This document shows, in pieces, positions 59,009 to 64,000 of a stretch of DNA of 64,000 nucleotides; within the stretch, counting starts at the first letter, position 1, and every line of letters starts with the position of its first letter. Source of the DNA: Parelaphostrongylus tenuis (taxonomy: Eukaryota > Nematoda > Chromadorea > Rhabditida > Metastrongylidae); NCBI GenBank assembly GCA_019055375.1, contig JAHQIW010005486.1:1-64000 (forward strand), written 5' to 3'. Below the pieces are notes generated by a model. That model had not been told where the DNA came from and ran no database searches. It saw only the letters and a list, made by a program, of their open reading frames with translations. Made by a program: the position numbers and the translations under genes.

Positions 59009-59269
59009 TTAACGATTTTTGCGCTCTTCGGAATAGCAGAATCTACTGCAAATGTTATCCTAAAGTATTTTCTTGAGTAAAACAGATTGAAAGCTCCTAA
59101 ATTACTTGGAAGTGTTAGGAAGCTGCACCCAACGTCTTTCACTCATAAGTATGATATGCCAAATCCGTTGTCTGTGAACGATCCTATGCTAGAAAACGAG
59201 CTTTTTTTCAGCTGAGTCTGCAATAATTTCTGACTTTTCAAAGAGGCAAAAGGGAGAATTTTCATAAAA

Positions 59270-60693
59270 ATGGCCAGGCTTTTGACCATGATTTCACTTT
59301 TGGCAACAATCTCGATAGTTTTGGGATGTGGTATAATGCCACCAGGTCAAGGTTTGTGTAGAAGAATGATGCAAGTAATCTCAACCTTAGATAGAAGCTC
59401 AGGAGGCCTAGCTAGAATAAAAATGTCAAAGATTTTTACCCAGATAAGAATTTATTCATGGTAGTAATCTAACTTTTGATCATTCACTACAAAAGTGCGA
59501 GATTTATTGCAGTGCACACTAGAACCTTCACTGTTACCGGCTTCAGTTTACCTGCGGCCATGGTTTACACTGGAGACTCTGCAGCTGCTGCCAGGGTGCC
59601 GTGTATTGCAACTAGCGAAGCAGGAGCTAGGGGATTCGTATCTCGCCTTGTAATGCAAACGGTGAGTGTGGAACTACTAGAATTCGATTTTTTCCATGAC
59701 TTCTTGATCTATGTAGGAAGTGAGCAGCTCCTATTCCTTGAAAAGTGGTTAGTTTTTTAGTGCCAACATGGCTTTTATCCGCATATTTTGACTGGAGGCA
59801 TTTGAAAATAGATTCTCATATCAGTAAAAATAAATTCGTTCTTTAGGTCTTCAATGTTCTCGAAAGCCAAGGTCGTAGCGCACTCTTACCAGAGGCTATA
59901 ATCTCAACCATTTTGGGTCAACTCAGTGTTACAATTACTTACGAACCATTAAACTGCCAGAAAGTTGTCCTTAGTCAAATGGAAATGGGTGAGTATACAT
60001 TGTGAAACACCACTCTGAGAGATTCCAAAAGAAACGCAACAGGTATTTGAAAAACCCGTGTTTGCTATTCATCAAAAATCAATTCATATAGAGTTGCTAG
60101 AAAGACTCTTAAAAAATAAGAAAAGTTATAAAAGTGAACGAAATCAGTTCCCTTACAAACAACGGCTTTTTGATAAGCCTTCTCTTCAATGTTTTCTTGG
60201 GATTTATGCAGTAATCAATGTGTCATACGACTATTTGAAGAGCTATGAAGAAGGAGAGGAAAGCAATGTTGGGAAGTACTTTCGTTTTTGAGTTTTTTAA
60301 AACTGTAATGGGAAGGTGTGATGCTAGAAGTTGAAATTTCTTGCAGCGATGACGATGAATGAACAGCATTGCATCATAATCAGCAGCACGGTGACCGGAA
60401 TTTGCTCTACTACCGCTCCTCCTAAAATGTGTATGGCAATGGCGGACGTCACAATAGCGCCTGTACCCAATAATCATACGTCAATAACAGGAACTATCAA
60501 GGTTTGAACAACTTTCTTTTCATTCGGATTAGTTTTGTAAGAGAAGAGATCTATGTAGACCACGAACATCATTATGGCGAATTGGCCGAAATCAATGTGG
60601 CAAAATGTAGTGAACAGAGCTGTTCGAACGCTGGCATTAGCTCCATTTGGATCACATTTCTTCTCGGCCACGGGCACTGTCAGCGGAAACTGA
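59270..60693 (+). CDS. secreted protein of a nematode multigene family, copy C (intact, 220 aa)
   Basis: Five exons: 59270-59351, 59513-59661, 59847-59988, 60347-60501 and 60559-60693. They join to 663 nt without a stop, intron phases 1, 0, 1, 0. Exon 1 is a signal peptide and mature start (MARLLTMISLLATISIVLGC GIMPPGQ). Exon 2 gives HTRTFTVTGFSLPAAMVYTG, then VPCIATSEAGARGFVSRLVM. Exon 3 gives VFNVLESQGRSALLPEAIIS TILGQL and YEPLNCQKVVLSQMEMG. Exon 4 gives EQHCIIISSTVTGICSTTAP, then an NHT glycosylation sequon. Exon 5 gives TTNIIMANWPKSMWQNVVNR AVRTLALAPFGSHFFSATGT VSGN. All donors are GTKWGWR-like and acceptors end in AG after T-rich tracts. AATAAA occurs at 60838 and 60855, about 145 nt past the stop. 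Exons 3 and 5 have exactly the lengths of copy A. No transmembrane segment or catalytic motif is seen after the signal, so an extracellular protein of unknown function is inferred. Confidence 0.9.
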
Positions 60694-61757
60694 AATTTAA
60701 TTGCGATTTGTCTTGGAGAAACATTTTCGTTTTATCTGTTTTCATTATAGCAACCACTTATGTTGAGTAGTCAAACTAAATCAGTAGATTGCACTGAAGT
60801 TGAAATGTTGAATTCGGATTTTCTATCTTCTTTGGAAAATAAAGGAGATTTCTAAATAAAAAATTACGTAAGGGACCTTCCTTTGCCAATCTGCTGAGAA
60901 ACGATGCCTCACCACCTAAGAGCTAGCTAGAGGAATACAGAAATAGAAATAATGAAGTGCTTAGAGTAAAACTGGAAGTATTCACAGCGGCACCATTTGT
61001 ATGCCTGAGCCATTAATGTACTTCGAAGAACACTTCCTATATTGCAATTGAAATTAATGCAAGTGATTAGTAAGAATGAGACTGCAAAACGTTCGCATCA
61101 AGTGAATTAGTGATTATTCTGTGGATCTGCCGCGTGCTTTATAACCCTTTGCGGACGGCGCCATTTTCGACTGGCGTGCGGCTTAGACGGCTGCGAAAAG
61201 AGCCGCCAATATGCGCGCCAGAGAAATGTGGTGTAGTTCTCTGATGAAAAATATGCTTTTTCGCATGTGAGATTTCTGTGTCAATAAATGGTCAGATCTA
61301 ATGAAGCAGACCTCTGTAAGGATATTTTCATTAGAAATAACGTGATTGCTCCATTCATAACCCACACTTTCAAAGGAAAAAACGAAGTGTTAGTGAAAAG
61401 GCAATATTTATAAGTTTTATCGAACATTTGTACGATATTTTATCCATATTTCCCAAAGTTCAATTAAAATTATGTTCTATTTCTTTCATCTTTCCTTATA
61501 CTTTATTTCATGAAGTGCATAAAGTGCATAAATTCAATCATACTGACTGAAAATTGGAAAACAACGAGTGGTTTCTCAAAAATAGTGCTGCTTGTTGTAA
61601 TGCTCCAGTTACCTTAAGTTGCTTATTTTCTTTGCTGTAACAATCAAAAAACTATATTTTGTTTCGCATTCAAGCACTTCTTGCTGAATAAAGCTTTTGT
61701 CATGAGCAAATGATAATCGCATCTAATAGGGGAAATTTTAGCAATTTTAATGGTGTA

Positions 61758-62204
61758 CTTTTTACTGTTAGAGCGCATTAAAAAAGCTATTCCAAGAATG
61801 AAGTATACCATCGAAATTCCACGATTTAAACTACCGATTTTTTGCTGATGACTCTGACAAAAATTAGGAAACGCCTTTTTCCTAAGAGATGCTCAAAACA
61901 GGATGCGGACATTGAAAATTATCCAGATTTTCCCAGACACTTCTTTTTTTTTTTTGCAAAGAAAGACCAGAATTCCTAATGGGACTTCCCAGAATGTTGT
62001 AATGCGATCAAAAGAAAATTAGATTTCGCAAATTTGGATAATTTTCAGTGTCCGCATCTTGTTTTGGACATCTCTTAGGAAAAAGGCGTTTTCTAATTTT
62101 TCTCAGAGTTATCAGCAACTAATCGGTAGTTTAAGTCTTGGAAGTTTTGATGGTATACTTCATTCTGGAAATAGCTTTTTTAAAGTGCTCTAACAGTAAA
62201 AAGC
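61758..62204. repeat. long inverted repeat (hairpin), arms about 170 bp
   Basis: The left arm 61758-61931 (TTTTTACTGTTAGAGCGCAT, TAAAAAAGCTATTCCAAGAA TGAAGTATACCATCGAA, ... CTTTTTCCTAAGAGATG, ATGCGGACATTGAAAATTAT) is mirrored by 62032-62204 with few mismatches. The loop is about 100 bp. There is no ORF. It may be a foldback transposon or the template of a double-stranded RNA hairpin. Confidence 0.8.
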
Positions 62205-62209
62205 AGCAT

Positions 62210-63545
62210 ATAGCTTCCACAATCGAGCATTTTCCATTGATGTTAGCTTTCCGCCGGGCTTCTAACAATTTTTCGATAGCTCAAATCTCGACGATTTCAC
62301 AGCTCTGTTTTTAAAAAGAACTCTTTATTGCACTGTAGCAGTCAGAAAAAGATTACGTTCCGCAGTTAGTTGATGTGTTGCTAAAGGGACGGTGACTTGA
62401 GCACTATTTCGCGAGATTTCACCCTTTGGAGTGCGAAAAACCAGTCTTCTCTAAATCACTACAGCTCACAGTGGAGTTCTCTCCAAAAATAAACTACGTT
62501 AATCAATTTTCTGAGACCTGCACTATCGAATGGTTATTATTTGTTGATAGAAAAAACTTTTTGAATACTATAGCTCTAGTGAAATAAGTCTTTTGTAGAG
62601 AAAGCGAAAGGCTCACGAGCACAATCCTATTAATACGGTTGCGTGCGACAGAAGTTATTTCCAAAAATGGGATTTTTAAGACAGCTGAGCGTTATTCTCC
62701 TTACAAATACGTTCATAAAAGCATTTTCAATGGTAATTTAATTTATTTTTATTATAAGAGTCTGTAATAACTGATGCCTAACTATATAATCCAAAAAATC
62801 CGCTTTCATTAGAAAAATTGGATTGCAATTGTAAAACGTCATCTCTCATTTTCTATTGAAATATATTGTGGACTTATTTTCATATAAAAAGCTTAGTATT
62901 AGAGTGAGAATTTTTCAAGGTATCTACTAATTACAAAAACTCATTACAAAAGTAGGAAAATGCTCAAGAACACCTGGGAATATAATCCTTTTCGCAAGTA
63001 TATGGCTTTTTCTTTTGAAAAGGCAAGATTTTGGGCTACATTAGCGTTTATCTTGCCAAAATCATTCATACAGGAGCCTTATCAGTGATATTTCATCGTT
63101 TTTGATTACAATGCTCCTCTGAGAGCTTTATTAGTGTGAATTATTCTGGAGCGTGCACCACTCTTCCTACACCGTGCGAGCGGCGCGACCAGTTGAGGGT
63201 CATATTGATCCTCATCGTCCGCGAAGGGATAAAACCTTCAAGGTTATTAGTAAGAGAGCCTAGATGTCCGAATCATTTAAACAAGAACCCTGTTAACGTC
63301 TGCAATTTCAAGAACATTCATCGTGTCTAGTGGCGAGTTATGGAACTTTATGATATATACTTATTTCCTACAGCAATATCTGAACCTCGTTCCTTGATCG
63401 AATGTTTCTTGAAATTTCGAGAAGAACATTCATTCATAATCTCTGAGAATGCTTGCAACCGTCTTTTCAAAGTTTTCCTACCTTATATTTCGCTCTCCCT
63501 TTTTATCGAGGTTTTGAAGAAAACAGTTAATTAGAGAAGCTATAC
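62210..63545. other. gene-free stretch
   Basis: AT-rich, with a family G-like phrase near 62310-62345 (TTTATTGCACTGTAGCAGTC). The ORFs at 63136-63330 and 63340-63534 show no domain or splice context. Confidence 0.4.
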
Positions 63546-63547
63546 AA

Positions 63548-63805
63548 TTCTCTCCGACTGTTTTTTAGACCTCGCTTGGAACAATATAATCTGATAACAT
63601 ATCTTGATCCTTTCATGAGGTTTGTTATGCCACTTCAAGAGTGCAAGACACGTATTTCGGCAATACATCTTCGTCAATTGCACGTTCCCTTTCGGTTCAG
63701 TCAGTTCGATTCGGCAAGGTATTCCCTACATTGAGGGACTGACTTTAAAGTATACACTTGCCGTAAGACGATACTGGTTTGGGCGAGGTCTCAAAAGGAG
63801 TCGAA
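63548..63805. mobile_element. foldback element FB4
   Basis: The left end TTTTTTAGACCTCGCTTGGA and the right end GGGCGAGGTCTCAAAAGGAG TCGA are inverted matches. The interior keeps ACACGTATTTCGGCAATACA and CGGTTCAGTCAGTTCGA, related to FB1 and FB2 internal words. Non-coding; the ORF at 63622-63846 is a reading through it. Confidence 0.5.
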
Positions 63806-64000
63806 AAGAATCATATGAGAATGTACGTTTTACCAGACGCGAGTAATCGATTATGGAACACTCCATTGGATGATTTTATCGCCTTGCTGCAAGTGTAATG
63901 TTTTGACGTATTATCCTTTGTCTAGGTATATCTTTCCACAATAAACTGACTGAACTGAGAGGCACCGTGCAGCTGACGAGCCTATAATGCCGAAAAACGT

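Noticed and set aside
1..64000. CRISPR arrays, prophage, bacterial operons or an antiphage system
   Set aside because: No regularly spaced repeats, no prokaryotic gene density or ribosome-binding sites; introns and LINE/SINE content show nuclear eukaryotic DNA.

Overview
The window looks like nuclear DNA of a clade V (rhabditid/strongylid, hookworm-like) nematode. It is AT-rich and mostly non-coding. It has small exons separated by short introns, with nematode-type splice sites (TTTNCAG|, |GTRAGT). It also holds an RTE-type LINE of the kind I know from strongylid genomes, mariner remnants, several tRNA-derived SINE families and foldback elements. There are no bacterial-type operons, rRNA or CRISPR arrays. 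Almost none of the longer uninterrupted ORFs is a gene; the real coding signal lies in exons of 28-198 nt that have to be joined.

The most important content is a small gene family, apparently restricted to nematodes, of secreted proteins of unknown function, present as four loci. Copy A (minus strand, 29.92-31.36 kb) has five exons and encodes 207 aa. Copy C (plus strand, 59.27-60.69 kb) has five exons and encodes 220 aa. Both are intact and share intron phases 1,0,1,0 with exon 3 = 142 nt and exon 5 = 135 nt. Copy B (plus strand, 40.40-41.90 kb) keeps all five exons but is a pseudogene, with a +1 indel and in-frame stops. Copy D (plus strand, 26.21-26.53 kb) shows only exons 4 and 5. Each intact protein has a signal peptide, a CG(V/I)(M/I)PxGQ mature N-terminus, a central GFxLPxAMVYT block, a VLExQxRSAL block, a CIIISxTVTGIC block and a MANW..xMWQ...FGSHFFSATGTVxGN C-terminus.

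Two other plus-strand genes are supported at exon level. One is an RNF14-like RBR E3 ubiquitin ligase (11.24-13.9 kb): an N-terminal RWD exon, then an IBR zinc-binding region split over two exons. The other is a multi-exon coiled-coil protein of unknown identity (16.58-19.46 kb, possibly reaching 20.95 kb). Weaker coding signals are a 66-codon minus-strand exon at 31.96-32.16 kb, a decayed minus-strand coding region at 58.37-59.01 kb, and a short basic ORF at 22.39-22.58 kb.

The rest is repeat landscape. 0-11 kb holds SINE-like elements and decayed repeats. 17-29 kb holds microsatellites, a foldback MITE, a 490-bp dispersed repeat in two copies and a nested direct/inverted repeat. 36-39 kb holds foldbacks. 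43.5 kb holds a TA satellite. 45.2-46.6 kb holds two mariner remnants, and 46.8-49.6 kb a dead RTE LINE. 53-58 kb holds a decayed repeat family, and 61.8-62.2 kb a long perfect-looking hairpin. No RNA gene can be called with confidence.
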